In this document: in pieces, positions 6,908 through 16,597 of the stretch
How positions within the stretch are numbered: the first letter of the stretch is position 1
Layout of the letters: each line of letters begins with the position of its first letter
From: Pseudomonadota bacterium
Lineage (GTDB): Bacteria > Myxococcota > Myxococcia > Myxococcales > Anaeromyxobacteraceae
NCBI GenBank assembly: GCA_023428085.1
Contig: JAEYZK010000062.1
Location: forward strand, 1 to 26,178
DNA length: 26,178 nt
Direction of reading: 5' to 3'
Notes under the pieces: generated by a model
The model's input: only the letters and a program-made list of their open reading frames with translations
What the model was told of the DNA's origin: nothing
The model's database searches: none
Made by a program: the position numbers and the translations under genes

Positions 6908-8977
6908 ATGCCCCGCTTCTCGAGACACCTCGGGCGCGCCCTCGCGGGCGCCGCCGCCGCCCTGCTCGCGGGCGCGCTCCTCGCCGGCTCCGCCAGCGCG
7001 GCCGGCCCGGCCCTGCCGAGCGGGATCCCGCCGCTGCCGCCGCCCTACAAGGACTGGCCGAGGATCGCGAGCCCCGTCCCGCTCGACCCCGCCCTGGAGG
7101 CGCGCATCAAGGAGATCCTGGCGGGGATGACGCTGGAGCAGAAGGTCGGGCAGATGACCCAGCCGGACGCGCTCCGGATCAGCCCGGAGAACGTGCGCAA
7201 GTACTTCATCGGCACGGTGCTCGTGGGCGGCGACGGCTGGCCGCGCGGCGACCGCCGGGCCGACGCCGCCGCGTGGCGCGCCGTGGCCGACGAGCTCTGG
7301 GAGGCGTCGATGTCCACCGACGCCAAGGTGAAGATCCCGCTCCTCTGGGGCCTCGACGCCGTGCACGGGCTGGGGCGCATCCACGGCACCACGATCTTCC
7401 CGCACAACATCGGCCTCGGCGCCGCCCACGATCCCGCGCTCGTCCGCCGGATCGGCGCCGCGACCGCGCAGCAGATGCGGGGTACGGGCCAGGACTGGAA
7501 CTTCGCGCCCTGCGTCGCCGTCCCGCGCGACGACCGGTGGGGCCGCACGTACGAGGGCTTCTCCGAGGACCCCGCCATCACGCGCGTCTACGCGCAGGAG
7601 TACGTGGCGGGCCTCCAGAACCTGGGCGCGAAGCCGGATCCGTCGAAGCCGTACGGGGCCCTCGCCAGCGCGAAGCACTTCCTCGGCGACGGCGGCACGG
7701 TGGACGGCGTGGACCAGGGGCTCAACGTCTCGTCCGAGCGGGAGCTCGTCAACGTCCACGGCCAGGGGTACTTCGGCGCGATCGCTGCGGGCACGCAGAC
7801 GATCATGGTCACCTTCAACAGCTGGATCCCCGAGCCCAGGAAGCCGCCGGGCTCCCGCGAGTCCGCCGCCGCGAAGATCCACGGCTCGAGGTACCTCCTC
7901 ACCGCCGCGCTCAAGGGGAAGGTGGGGTTCGACGGCGTCGTCGTCAGCGACTGGAAGGGCCACGGCCAGCTCCCCGGCTGCACGAACCTCCGCTGCGCGG
8001 CGGCGATCAACGCCGGCGTGGACGTCTTCATGGTGGCGGACGAGTGGCGGGGGTTCTTCGAGGAGACGGTGGATCTCGTGAAGGGCGGCGAGGTCCCGAT
8101 GGCGCGCATCGACGACGCGGTGACCCGGATCCTGCGCGTGAAGCTGCGCATGGGCCTCTTCGACATGCCGAAGCCCTCCGCGCGCCCGTTCGCCACCGAC
8201 GCCGCCCGCCTCGTGCACCACGCGCTCGCGGCCGAGGCGGTGCAGAAGTCGCTCGTGCTGCTCAAGAACGACCGCAAGACGCTGCCCCTCGCCCGGAGCG
8301 CGAAGGTGCTCGTCGTGGGCAAGAGCGCCGACAGCATCATGAACCAGACCGGCGGCTGGACCATCGAGTGGCAGGGCAAGAACAACTCGAACGCCGACTT
8401 CCCCGCCGGGAGCACGGTGCTCGCCGGCATCCGCCAGGTCGTGGGCGAGGCGAACGTCACCTTCCGGGAGCGCGGCGACGCGGACGTCTCGAAGTTCGAC
8501 GCGGTGATCGCGGTGATCGGCGAGGCGCCGTACGCCGAGTTCTTCGGCGATCTCTCCGCCGGCCCCCTCAACCCGCGCGCGCCCGGGACGATGGAGCACG
8601 CCAGGCTCCACCCGGAGGACCTCGCCGTCCTCGACCGCGTGCGCGGGAAGGGGAAGCCGGTCGTGACGGTGTTCCTCTCCGGCCGCCCGCTGCTCACGAA
8701 CAAGGAGCTCAACCGCTCCGACGCGTTCGTGGCCGCGTGGCTGCCCGGGACCGAGGGCGCGGCGATCGCGCCCATGCTGTTCCGGGGGCCGGACGGGAAG
8801 CCGGCCAGGGACTTCACCGGGAAGCTCTCGTTCTCCTGGCCGAAGGTGGACTGCACGCCCCAGAACGTGGGCGCCCCGAAGTACGACCCGCTGTTCCCGT
8901 TCGGCCACGGCCTCTCGTACGCGGACGCGAAGGACCTGCCGGCCCTGCCGGAGCCTGCGCCGCAGCGGTGCGAGTGA
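6908..8977 (+). CDS. Secreted glycoside hydrolase family 3 beta-glucosidase-like enzyme
   Basis: A 689-residue exported GH3 enzyme. The signal peptide has basic Arg5 to Arg10, a hydrophobic core at 11-27 and a likely cut after ASA near residue 31. Domain 1, a TIM barrel, spans about 65-415: LLWGLDAVHG at 146-155, SAKHFLGDGG at 254-263 and the nucleophile Asp348 in GVVVSDWKGHG. Domain 2 holds AVIGEAPYAEFFGDL, where Glu544 fits the acid/base position of plant exo-beta-glucanases (GEHPYTETKGD). The two-domain form ends with FPFGHGLSY and lacks a fibronectin-like third domain. The exo-1,3/1,4-beta-glucanase subgroup is closest by motif, so the substrate is probably a beta-glucan or cello-oligosaccharide. 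A GGAGG ribosome-binding site 5 nt before the ATG fixes the start. Confidence 0.9.
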   Translation: MPRFSRHLGRALAGAAAALLAGALLAGSASAAGPALPSGIPPLPPPYKDWPRIASPVPLDPALEARIKEILAGMTLEQKVGQMTQPDALRISPENVRKYFIGTVLVGGDGWPRGDRRADAAAWRAVADELWEASMSTDAKVKIPLLWGLDAVHGLGRIHGTTIFPHNIGLGAAHDPALVRRIGAATAQQMRGTGQDWNFAPCVAVPRDDRWGRTYEGFSEDPAITRVYAQEYVAGLQNLGAKPDPSKPYGALASAKHFLGDGGTVDGVDQGLNVSSERELVNVHGQGYFGAIAAGTQTIMVTFNSWIPEPRKPPGSRESAAAKIHGSRYLLTAALKGKVGFDGVVVSDWKGHGQLPGCTNLRCAAAINAGVDVFMVADEWRGFFEETVDLVKGGEVPMARIDDAVTRILRVKLRMGLFDMPKPSARPFATDAARLVHHALAAEAVQKSLVLLKNDRKTLPLARSAKVLVVGKSADSIMNQTGGWTIEWQGKNNSNADFPAGSTVLAGIRQVVGEANVTFRERGDADVSKFDAVIAVIGEAPYAEFFGDLSAGPLNPRAPGTMEHARLHPEDLAVLDRVRGKGKPVVTVFLSGRPLLTNKELNRSDAFVAAWLPGTEGAAIAPMLFRGPDGKPARDFTGKLSFSWPKVDCTPQNVGAPKYDPLFPFGHGLSYADAKDLPALPEPAPQRCE

Positions 8978-9035
8978 GCGGACGCCGGGGCGCTCTCCGT
9001 CCGGGCCCGCGGGCGCGGGCGGAGGCGCGGCCGGG

Positions 9036-9494
9036 TCAGTACTTCCCGTCCTCGAGCTCGATCAGCCGGTAGATCTCGGCCGCGTCCGCGGCCTTCAGGA
9101 TCGACTCGCGGAAGGTCGCGTTCTTGAAGATCCGGCTGATGCGCGCGAGCGCCTTGAGGTGGGCGCCGGCCGAGTTCTCGGGGGCGAACAGCGCGAAGAA
9201 CAGGTTGGTGGGCCGGCCGTCGATCGCCCGGAAGTCGATCCCCGCCGCCGAGCGGCCGAAGCTCGCGGAGAGGGCGGGCAGGCCGGACACCTTCCCGTGC
9301 GGGATCGCGACCCCCTCGCCGATGCCGGTCGAGCCGAGCTTCTCGCGCTCGAGCAGCGTCTCCAGGAGCTTCCCGGCGTCCACCTTCTGGGCCTGGGCGA
9401 GCGGGCGGCACAGCTCCGCGAGCACCGCCTGTCCGGTCCGCCCGGTCAGGTCGTGGATCACGCAGTCTGCCCGGAGGAACTCGACGATCTTCAT
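9036..9494 (-). CDS. ptsN: Nitrogen-PTS EIIA protein
   Basis: A 152-residue PTS EIIA domain of the mannitol/fructose/Ntr class. The phosphorylated histidine is His66 in GEGVAIPHGKV, and the MKIVEFL opening matches PtsN proteins. In the nitrogen PTS, EIIA is phosphorylated through NPr and regulates potassium transport, sigma-54 functions and other targets rather than importing sugar. No NPr or rapZ gene follows here, because the gene ends convergent with a glycosidase 58 bp away. It is the last gene of the lpt-rpoN-hpf-ptsN block. The stretch between hpf and ptsN contains a possible terminator, so its expression may be partly separate. No Shine-Dalgarno is evident before the ATG. Confidence 0.9.
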   Translation of the reverse strand: MKIVEFLRADCVIHDLTGRTGQAVLAELCRPLAQAQKVDAGKLLETLLEREKLGSTGIGEGVAIPHGKVSGLPALSASFGRSAAGIDFRAIDGRPTNLFFALFAPENSAGAHLKALARISRIFKNATFRESILKAADAAEIYRLIELEDGKY

Positions 9495-9540
9495 GGCGGA
9501 ACCGGCGTTAACACAGTTGGCAACGCGGGGGCAAGAACGC

Positions 9541-9593
9541 AAGGAATGAAACGGAGCCCGGCGGGGCGGCCGGGATGTGCCCTCCCGCCGGGC
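9541..9593 (-). terminator. Candidate intrinsic terminator after hpf
   Basis: On the minus strand, downstream of hpf, GCCCGGCGGG (9593-9584) pairs perfectly with CCCGCCGGGC (9565-9556) across an 18-nt loop. A T-rich but interrupted tract follows (TCCGTTTCATTCCTT). It would attenuate rather than fully stop read-through into ptsN. Confidence 0.4.
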
Positions 9594-9618
9594 AGGTCTC
9601 ACGCCCGCGCGCCGCGCC

Positions 9619-10170
9619 TCACACGCGCGCTTCGATGAGGCCGAAGTTCCCGTCGTCGCGCCGGTACACGACGTTGATCGCGCGGTCGGCGGCGTTCTGG
9701 AACACGTAGAAGTTCGCGTCGAGCAGGTCGAGCTGGAGCAGGGCCTCGTCCACCGACATGGGCTTCGCCTCGAACTTCGTGCTCTTCACCACGCGGTGGC
9801 TGGGCCGGTCGGGGTTGTCGAGCATGTCGAGGATGTCGTGGCGGAGCTCGACCGCCGCCGGCTCGACGTGGGCGCCGTTGGTCTTGAAGGTCTGCAGCTT
9901 CGACTTGTGCTTCTTCAGCTGCCGCTCGATCTTCTCGGCGGCCGCGTCGATGGAGGCGTACATGTCCTGCGACTTGGACGTGCCGCGCAGGAGGAAGCGG
10001 CCGGCCTTGACGGTGATCTCGGCGTGGTGGTCGAGGTTCTCCACGTGAAGCACCGCGTGCGCCTCGCTGGGCCGATCGACGTAGCGCTGCACGTGCTCGA
10101 CGCGATCGCGGACGTGGGCCTTCAGGGCTTCGGTGGGATCGAGATGCCGGAAGGTGATGTTCACCTGCAT
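9619..10170 (-). CDS. hpf: Ribosome hibernation promoting factor, long form
   Basis: A 183-residue long-form HPF. Residues 1 to about 95 form the S30AE ribosome-binding domain (MQVNITFRHLDPTEALKAHV, later GTSKSQDMYASIDAAAEKIE). Residues about 126-180 form the dimerisation domain, with the hallmark FEAKPMSVDEALLQLDLL and INVVYRRDDGNFGLIE. Long HPF joins two 70S ribosomes into inactive 100S dimers in stationary phase; short HPF and YfiA lack the tail. The start is sure: AAGGAGG lies 6 nt before the ATG. Position between rpoN and ptsN is conserved in many Proteobacteria. A long hairpin with a U-tract lies between a candidate -10 box and the ribosome-binding site, so the gene probably has its own regulated leader. 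Confidence 0.95.
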   Translation of the reverse strand: MQVNITFRHLDPTEALKAHVRDRVEHVQRYVDRPSEAHAVLHVENLDHHAEITVKAGRFLLRGTSKSQDMYASIDAAAEKIERQLKKHKSKLQTFKTNGAHVEPAAVELRHDILDMLDNPDRPSHRVVKSTKFEAKPMSVDEALLQLDLLDANFYVFQNAADRAINVVYRRDDGNFGLIEARV

Positions 10171-10201
10171 GAACCGCCTCCTTGGAGCCGCGCGAAAAGC
10201 A

Positions 10202-10251
10202 CATCGGCCGCGTCCCGGCGGTCTCGCGACCCGTCGGTTCCGCGGCCGATG
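10202..10251 (-). promoter_or_regulatory. Long hairpin with U-tract in the hpf leader (attenuator/terminator candidate)
   Basis: CATCGGCCGCG (10202-10212) and CGCGGCCGATG (10241-10251) form a perfect 11-bp stem. Inside it, 10215-10221 pairs with 10231-10237 over 7 bp with one G-U, leaving a 9-nt loop. In the minus-strand RNA the stem is followed by UGCUUUU and then, about 20 nt from the stem, by the hpf ribosome-binding site. The form is that of an intrinsic terminator or attenuator before hpf. Confidence 0.5.
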
Positions 10252-10284
10252 CCGATGCTGCCGGATGGCAACATTCCCGAGGTC

Positions 10285-10290
10285 ATCATA
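10285..10290 (-). promoter_or_regulatory. Candidate -10 element (TATGAT) for hpf
   Basis: On the minus strand TATGAT matches TATAAT in five of six bases, in the 287-bp gap between rpoN and hpf. It would give a leader of about 107 nt that includes the 10202-10251 hairpin. No good -35 box lies 16-18 bp upstream (GAGCGA at 17 bp), so activator dependence or a chance match are both possible. Confidence 0.35.
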
Positions 10291-10457
10291 GCCCAGCGCC
10301 ATCGCGATCGCTCCCGCGGCCCGGGGTTCGGGTGGGGCTTGCGCGGGGGTGGGAGCGGGACCTCCCCCGCGGGGCAGCGACAGGCGGGCGCGCAGCGGCG
10401 AGCGGGCTGGCGCCCGGTCCAGGATGCGGGTATGGATCGAGGACTGGGCGCGCGCGG

Positions 10458-11963
10458 CTAGAAGTACTTCTTCCGCTTCGAGCTCGGCAGCAGCCCCAGC
10501 ACCTCGCGGTACTTGGCGACGGTGCGGCGCGCGATCTCGATCCCCTGGCCCTTCAGCAGCTCGACGATCTTCTGGTCGGAGTGCGGCTTGCGGGGATCCT
10601 CGGCGGCCACGATCTGCTTGATGTGGTTCTTCACCGCCTCGCTGGCGATCTCGTCGCCGCCGGTCCGGTTGATCGCGGAGTTGAAGAAGAACTTGAGCTC
10701 GTAGATGCCCTGGGGCGTGTGGACGTACTTGTTGGTGGTGACGCGCGAGACCGTGGACTCGTGCATCCCGATGTCCTCGGCCACGTCGCGGAGGATGAGC
10801 GGCCGGAGGTGCGCGATGCCCTTGTCGAGGAAGTCCTTCTGGAACTTCACGATCGACTCGGTCACCTTGAAGATCGTCCGCTGCCGCTGGTGGATCGAGC
10901 GGATGAGCCAGACCGCGCTCCGCAGCCGCTCCTGGATGTACTCCTTCGCCTTGCCGGCCTCGCCGTTCTTGAGCGCGGCGCGGTACATCCCGCTGATGCG
11001 GAGCTTGGAGAGGCCGTCGTCGTTGAGGACGGTCACGTACTTGTCGCCCATCTTGTGGACGTAGACGTCGGGCGTGATGTACTGCGCGTCCTCGCTCGAG
11101 TAGGCGCGCCCGGGCTTGGGCTCGAGGCGGCTGATGACCTTGACGGCCTTCACCACCTCCTCGATCGAAACCTTCAGGTCCTTGGCGATCGCCTGGTAGT
11201 TCTTCGACTCGAGGTGGCGCAGGTGGCGCTCGATGATCGCCACGATCTCGGGCGTGTCGGCGTTCAGGTGCCGGACTTGCAGCAGCAGGCACTCGCGGAG
11301 GTCGCGGGCGGCGACGCCGATCGGATCGAGCTCCTGCACCCGGCGCAGCACCTTCTCCGCGAACTCGATCCCCACGCCCGCGTCGAACGAGACGCGCACG
11401 AGCGGATCGCGCGCCGACGACTCCTCGACCTCGCCCTCGACGGCCGGCATCTTGAAGTAGCCGTCCTCGTCGAGGTTCCCGATGATGAGCATCGCCACGC
11501 GCCGCTCGTCGTCGGTGAACGGCGACAGGCGGAGCTGCCACTCGAGGTGGCCCTTCAGGTCTTCCTTGCGGGTGAGGGTGGCCTCGTAGCCGGGGAGCTC
11601 CTCGTCGATGAGGCCGCGGTTCGACGGCGCGGTGTGGCCCTGGAGCTGGTAGTGGTCGAGGTACTGGTCCCAGTCGATCTCGTTCGCGCCCTCCTCGCCC
11701 TTCACCTCCTCGGCCCGCTCCGCCTCCTTCGGCTCGGGCTTCGCCTCGATGTCCGCCACCTCGGCCGGGCTCGCGCCGTCCTGCACCGGCTCCTCGCCCT
11801 GCTCGTCCGCGCCCTCGAGGACCGGGTTCTCGGTCATCTCGGTGCGGATGAGGTCCACGAGCTCCATCCGCGAGAGCTGCAGGAGCTTGATGGCCTGCTG
11901 CAGCTGGGGCGTCATCACCAGCTGCTGGGTCATCCTGAGGTGCTGCTTCAGCTCCAGGCTCAT
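10458..11963 (-). CDS. rpoN: RNA polymerase sigma-54 factor
   Basis: A 501-residue sigma-54. Region I is the Gln/Leu-rich start (LKQHLRMTQQLVMTPQLQQA at about 5-24), which contacts enhancer-binding AAA+ activators. Region II is acidic (about 50-95). The core-binding and helix-turn-helix domains follow, including DIGMHESTVSRVTTNKYV around 388-405. The RpoN box ARRTVAKYR is intact at 478-486 and reads the -24 promoter element. The length is normal. The ATG overlaps the lptB stop by four bases (ATGA), and GGAG lies 5 nt upstream. Sigma-54 is used heavily for developmental and nitrogen genes in myxobacteria. I saw no convincing -24/-12 site in the window. Confidence 0.97.
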   Translation of the reverse strand: MSLELKQHLRMTQQLVMTPQLQQAIKLLQLSRMELVDLIRTEMTENPVLEGADEQGEEPVQDGASPAEVADIEAKPEPKEAERAEEVKGEEGANEIDWDQYLDHYQLQGHTAPSNRGLIDEELPGYEATLTRKEDLKGHLEWQLRLSPFTDDERRVAMLIIGNLDEDGYFKMPAVEGEVEESSARDPLVRVSFDAGVGIEFAEKVLRRVQELDPIGVAARDLRECLLLQVRHLNADTPEIVAIIERHLRHLESKNYQAIAKDLKVSIEEVVKAVKVISRLEPKPGRAYSSEDAQYITPDVYVHKMGDKYVTVLNDDGLSKLRISGMYRAALKNGEAGKAKEYIQERLRSAVWLIRSIHQRQRTIFKVTESIVKFQKDFLDKGIAHLRPLILRDVAEDIGMHESTVSRVTTNKYVHTPQGIYELKFFFNSAINRTGGDEIASEAVKNHIKQIVAAEDPRKPHSDQKIVELLKGQGIEIARRTVAKYREVLGLLPSSKRKKYF

Positions 11964-12727
11964 CGCGGCTCCGTCCTGTTCTCGTGCACCTGGTGATCGT
12001 CGAGGCGGAACTTGTCGCCCAGGTAGACCGCGCGCGCGCGGGCGCTGCCCGCGATCTCGGCCGGCGTCCCCGCCTCGAGGATCGCCCCGGCGGCGAGGAT
12101 GTACGCGCGGCCGCAGATGCCGAGCGCCTCGCGCACGTTGTGGTCGGTGACGAGCACGCCGATGCCGCGGTCGCGCAGGCCGCCGATGAGCCGCTGGAGC
12201 TCCCCGACGGCGATGGGATCGACCCCGGCGAACGGCTCGTCGAAGAGGATGTACTTCGGCCGCGAGAGCAGGCTGCGCGCCACCTCCGCGCGCCGCCGCT
12301 CGCCGCCCGAGAGCTGCTCGCCGAGCGACCCGGCGACCTTCTCGAGGCGGTACTCCGCGAGGAGCTCGTCGGCGCGCGCGTCCCGCTCGCGCTTGCTCCA
12401 GCCGAGCGCCTCGAGGAGGCCGGTGAAGTTCTGCCGCACCGTGAGCTTCCGGAAGATCGACGCCTCCTGCGGCAGGTAGCCGAGGCCGAGCTTCGCGCGG
12501 CGGTGCATCGGGAGCTTCGTGAGGTCGTGCGTCCCGAGCCAGACCCGCCCCGCGTCCGGGACGACGAGGCCCACGGTCATGTTGAACGAGGTCGTCTTCC
12601 CCGCGCCGTTCGGCCCGAGGAGCCCGACCACCTCGCCGGGCGCGACCTCGAACGACACGCCGTCCACGACGCGCCGCCCGCCGTACGTCTTCACCAGGTG
12701 CTCTGCCCGGAGGAGGACCTCGCTCAT
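11960..12727 (-). CDS. lptB: LPS export ABC transporter ATP-binding protein
   Basis: A 255-residue ATPase that powers LPS extraction from the inner membrane as part of LptB2FGC. Walker A is GPNGAGKTT at 38-46, the Q-loop glutamine is Gln87, the signature is LSGGE at 139-143, Walker B is YILFDE at 159-164 and the switch histidine is His196 in TDHN. The segment FAGVDPIAVGELQRLI after Walker B is typical of LptB rather than amino-acid transporters. The lptF and lptG permease genes are not in the window. GGAGGG lies 8 nt before the ATG. It sits between lptA (52 bp upstream) and rpoN (four-base overlap downstream). Confidence 0.95.
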   Translation of the reverse strand: MSEVLLRAEHLVKTYGGRRVVDGVSFEVAPGEVVGLLGPNGAGKTTSFNMTVGLVVPDAGRVWLGTHDLTKLPMHRRAKLGLGYLPQEASIFRKLTVRQNFTGLLEALGWSKRERDARADELLAEYRLEKVAGSLGEQLSGGERRRAEVARSLLSRPKYILFDEPFAGVDPIAVGELQRLIGGLRDRGIGVLVTDHNVREALGICGRAYILAAGAILEAGTPAEIAGSARARAVYLGDKFRLDDHQVHENRTEPR

Positions 12728-12779
12728 CGGCGACGCCCTCCGTGAACGAGCCCGCGCCCAGCGTGGCCCCCGCGCGCGC

Positions 12780-13286
12780 TCACGGCTTCGCCCCCTTCGC
12801 CTTCTGCCGCTCCTGGAGCTCCTTCGTGAGCCGGTCCGCCTCGTCGCCCTCGATCGTCCCCGTCGGCCCGTCCACCACCACCTCGTCCTTGTCGAGGTCG
12901 TAGACGAGCAGCTTCCCCTTCCCGGTCACCGGCCCGATCTTGAACGCCGGCGCCCCCTCGCAGGTGAGCCGCGCCGCGGCGGCGTCGTAGAGCGCCTTCC
13001 CGCAGGTGACGATCTTGTCGCCGCGCTCGAACCGGACGTCGCCCTCGCAGGTGCTGCGGGTCACCTCGCCGCCCTCGTCGAGCGACGCGCCGAGGCGCTT
13101 GCAGGTGAGGACCGCGTCACCACGGGTGAAGCGGACGGGATCGCCCGTGTACTCGACGAGCCGCTTCTGGATGTTGTAGCGGAACTGCTTCGCCGAGACG
13201 GTGACGGAGCCGCCGCCGGCGGCGGGCAGCCGGGCGAGCGAGGGCGGGGCGGCGAGCGCCGCGGCGAGGGCCAGCGCGGCGATCAC
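12780..13286 (-). CDS. lptA: LPS transport periplasmic protein LptA (OstA-like)
   Basis: A 168-residue protein with an N-terminal export signal (hydrophobic about 2-18, AAALAAPPSLA) followed by an OstA/LptA beta-jellyroll. The VTVSAKQFRYNIQKRLVEYTGDPVRF segment matches the family's pattern of a structural strand followed by 'x-Y-x-G-x-V'. Later strands repeat the pattern with CEGDVRFERGDKIVTCGKALYD. LptA subunits stack to form the bridge that carries LPS across the periplasm. Several paired cysteines (in LTCKRLG, STCEGD, VTCGKA and LTCEGA) could form disulfides. The GTG start overlaps the lptC stop by four bases (GTGA). The identity rests on the fold pattern plus its place between lptC and lptB. 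Confidence 0.85.
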   Translation of the reverse strand: MIAALALAAALAAPPSLARLPAAGGGSVTVSAKQFRYNIQKRLVEYTGDPVRFTRGDAVLTCKRLGASLDEGGEVTRSTCEGDVRFERGDKIVTCGKALYDAAAARLTCEGAPAFKIGPVTGKGKLLVYDLDKDEVVVDGPTGTIEGDEADRLTKELQERQKAKGAKP

Positions 13287-13822
13287 CGCGCGCCTCCGCG
13301 CGCCTGCGTGCGGACCGGCCCGCCGATCTGGAGGTCCCCGCTGCGGGGATCGAACGTGAACCCGACGCCCTCGAGCCGGAGCTCCCCGCGCTCGACGGTG
13401 ACCGGGTCCTGGCCGGTGACGGGGCCGTCGCCGCGGGGCCCGGGCTCCCAGGCGGCGCGGGCCGTGACGGCCCGCTCCTCTCCGTGGGTCACCTCGACCC
13501 CGCCGTCCACCGTGTACCGCTGGCTCCCGAGCAGGCCCTGGGCCCGCGGGGCGGTGACGATCACCGGCGAACCGCGCGACGGGAGCTCGACCCGGACCTC
13601 GTCGGCGCCGAGCTGCCCCGCGTCGCGCTGGAGCGTGACCTGGCGGGCTTCGCCCCGCGCCTGCAGGACGTCTCCCCGCCAGACCCGGAACCGTACCCTT
13701 TCGAGTTTCAGCTCAGGCGCCACCGCCGATTGCTCCGTTCTTGGCCCTGGGGAGCAGGCGAAGAGGAGCGGGGAAAGCAAGGCCGCCACCATCAGCGCCG
13801 TCGTCCAAGACCGCTGAACCAT
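13283..13822 (-). CDS. lptC: LptC-like LPS export protein, predicted lipoprotein
   Basis: A 179-residue protein in the lptC position directly before lptA and lptB. It begins MVQRSWTTALMVAALLSPLLFACSPG, a lipoprotein signal with lipobox L-F-A-C and the modified cysteine at residue 23. E. coli LptC is instead held by an uncleaved membrane helix. The rest is a beta-rich domain with short repeats such as LERVRFRVWRGDVLQARGEA and VTVERGELRLEGVGFTFD, as expected for the LptC jellyroll that receives LPS from LptFG and passes it to LptA. The start is supported by AGGAAAG about 7 nt upstream; a longer frame open to 13897 adds only unlikely residues. Sequence similarity to classical LptC is low, so the name depends partly on context. 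Confidence 0.78.
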   Translation of the reverse strand: MVQRSWTTALMVAALLSPLLFACSPGPRTEQSAVAPELKLERVRFRVWRGDVLQARGEARQVTLQRDAGQLGADEVRVELPSRGSPVIVTAPRAQGLLGSQRYTVDGGVEVTHGEERAVTARAAWEPGPRGDGPVTGQDPVTVERGELRLEGVGFTFDPRSGDLQIGGPVRTQARGGAR

Positions 13823-13868
13823 AGCATTCTTTCCTGGCGGTCCGATAGGCATGGCCCTTGCTAGCGGA

Positions 13869-13897
13869 TCTATGCCCCTAGCCGTTGGAAAGCTCAA
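13869..13897 (-). promoter_or_regulatory. Candidate promoter for lptC-lptA-lptB-rpoN
   Basis: On the minus strand TTGAGC (13892-13897) is separated by 17 bp from CATAGA (13869-13874). The -35 box overlaps the stop codon of the upstream acyltransferase gene. It would give a leader of about 40 nt before lptC. The -10 box is poor, so this is tentative. Confidence 0.35.
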
Positions 13898-14862
13898 CGG
13901 TTTTCGGCACCGACCTTGCTTAGGGACGCGCCGGCTCCGGCGCGGGCCTCACCGGGCGGCCGCGTACGCCAGCGCCGGTGCATCCAGACCCACTCGGCGG
14001 GATGCCGGCGGATCGCCGCCTCGAGCGCAGCCGTGCAGGCGGCCGTCAGGCGGATCGCCTCGGCCTCGCGGTCGGGCGGGTCCGAGGAGAACGGGATCTC
14101 GACGAGGTCGAGCCGGTGGCCGTCCCGCGCGCGCGGGCCCTTGCGGTGGATGGTCCCGACGACCACCGGCGCGCCGAAGCGGATCGCGAAGTCGGCCGCG
14201 GCGCGCGGCGTGTACGCGAGCCGTCCGAAGAACGGGACGAACACGCCCTGCACGCGCGTGTCCTGGTCGATGAGCAGGCCGAGCGCCTTCCCGGCGCGGA
14301 ACGTCTTGATGATGGCGCGGCCGGTGTCCGGGTTCTCGCGCCAGAGCGTGGTGACGCCCCCCTGCGCCCGGAACCGCTCGGCCATCGCGTTGAGGCGCCG
14401 GTCGCCGCGCGACTTCGCGATGACGGCGTTCGGCACCCCGGCGCGCGCGATGCGGCGGGCGAGGAGCTCCCAGCTCCCGACGTGGCCGGTGACGAAGACC
14501 ATGCCGCGCCCGCGCGCCATCACGTCCTTCAGGAGCCCCGGCGGCGAGAGCTCGACGTAGCCGTCGAGGCGCGCGTCGTACCAGCGGATGGACGCGAGCT
14601 CGGTCGTGGAGCGACCGAGGTGGACGAACATGTCCCGCGCGATCTGCGCGCGCTCCGCCTCCGTCTTCTCCGGGAAGGCGAGGGCCAGGTGCGCGAGCGC
14701 GAGCCGGCGGGTCTCGCCGGCGAGCCGGTGCGCGAGCCGCCCCACCGCGGCGCCGAGCGCGAGCGCCGGCCCGAGCGGCAGGAGGCCGAGCAGCCGGATG
14801 GCGAGCGGGATCAGGAAGGAGCGGATCGCTCGGCGGACGCGCTTGCGGAGCGGGGCGGGCAT
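13894..14862 (-). CDS. LpxL/HtrB-family lipid A acyltransferase
   Basis: A 322-residue lysophospholipid-acyltransferase-fold enzyme. One membrane helix lies near residues 14-45. The catalytic H-x4-E motif is His127-VGSW-Glu132 in FVTGHVGSWELLARRI. Downstream, GKALGLLIDQDTRVQGVFVPFFGRLAYTPRA (about 203-233) matches the substrate-binding segment of LpxL/LpxM proteins. Such enzymes add the secondary acyl chain to KDO2-lipid A at the inner membrane. The neighbours (kdsB and pyrG upstream, lptCAB downstream) fit that role. Chain length and position cannot be read from sequence, and an ornithine-lipid or other O-acyltransferase function is possible. The ATG lacks a Shine-Dalgarno, and a TAGCGT box lies 10 nt upstream. 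Confidence 0.85.
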   Translation of the reverse strand: MPAPLRKRVRRAIRSFLIPLAIRLLGLLPLGPALALGAAVGRLAHRLAGETRRLALAHLALAFPEKTEAERAQIARDMFVHLGRSTTELASIRWYDARLDGYVELSPPGLLKDVMARGRGMVFVTGHVGSWELLARRIARAGVPNAVIAKSRGDRRLNAMAERFRAQGGVTTLWRENPDTGRAIIKTFRAGKALGLLIDQDTRVQGVFVPFFGRLAYTPRAAADFAIRFGAPVVVGTIHRKGPRARDGHRLDLVEIPFSSDPPDREAEAIRLTAACTAALEAAIRRHPAEWVWMHRRWRTRPPGEARAGAGASLSKVGAENR

Positions 14863-14922
14863 CGCGCGCGGAACGCTAGCACGCGGCGGCGAGGGACGAC
14901 ACCGGCCGATGGTTCCGTTCGC

Positions 14923-16584
<1,662 letters not shown>

Positions 16585-16597
16585 GGCCTGTGCACCC

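Noticed and set aside
8978..9035. Bidirectional terminator between the convergent GH3 and ptsN genes
   Set aside because: Only GC-only partial dyads are present, with no T-run on either strand. They cannot be separated from background GC structure.
10280..10305. Sigma-54 promoter before hpf (TGGCGCT followed by TATGA on the minus strand)
   Set aside because: The -24 GG is present but the required -12 GC is absent at the correct spacing. The sequence fits a -10 hexamer better.
13882..13907. Plus-strand terminator (6-bp CCGTTG/CAACGG stem followed by TTTT)
   Set aside because: No plus-strand gene is transcribed towards it, and on the minus strand, where the genes are, the T-run precedes rather than follows the stem.
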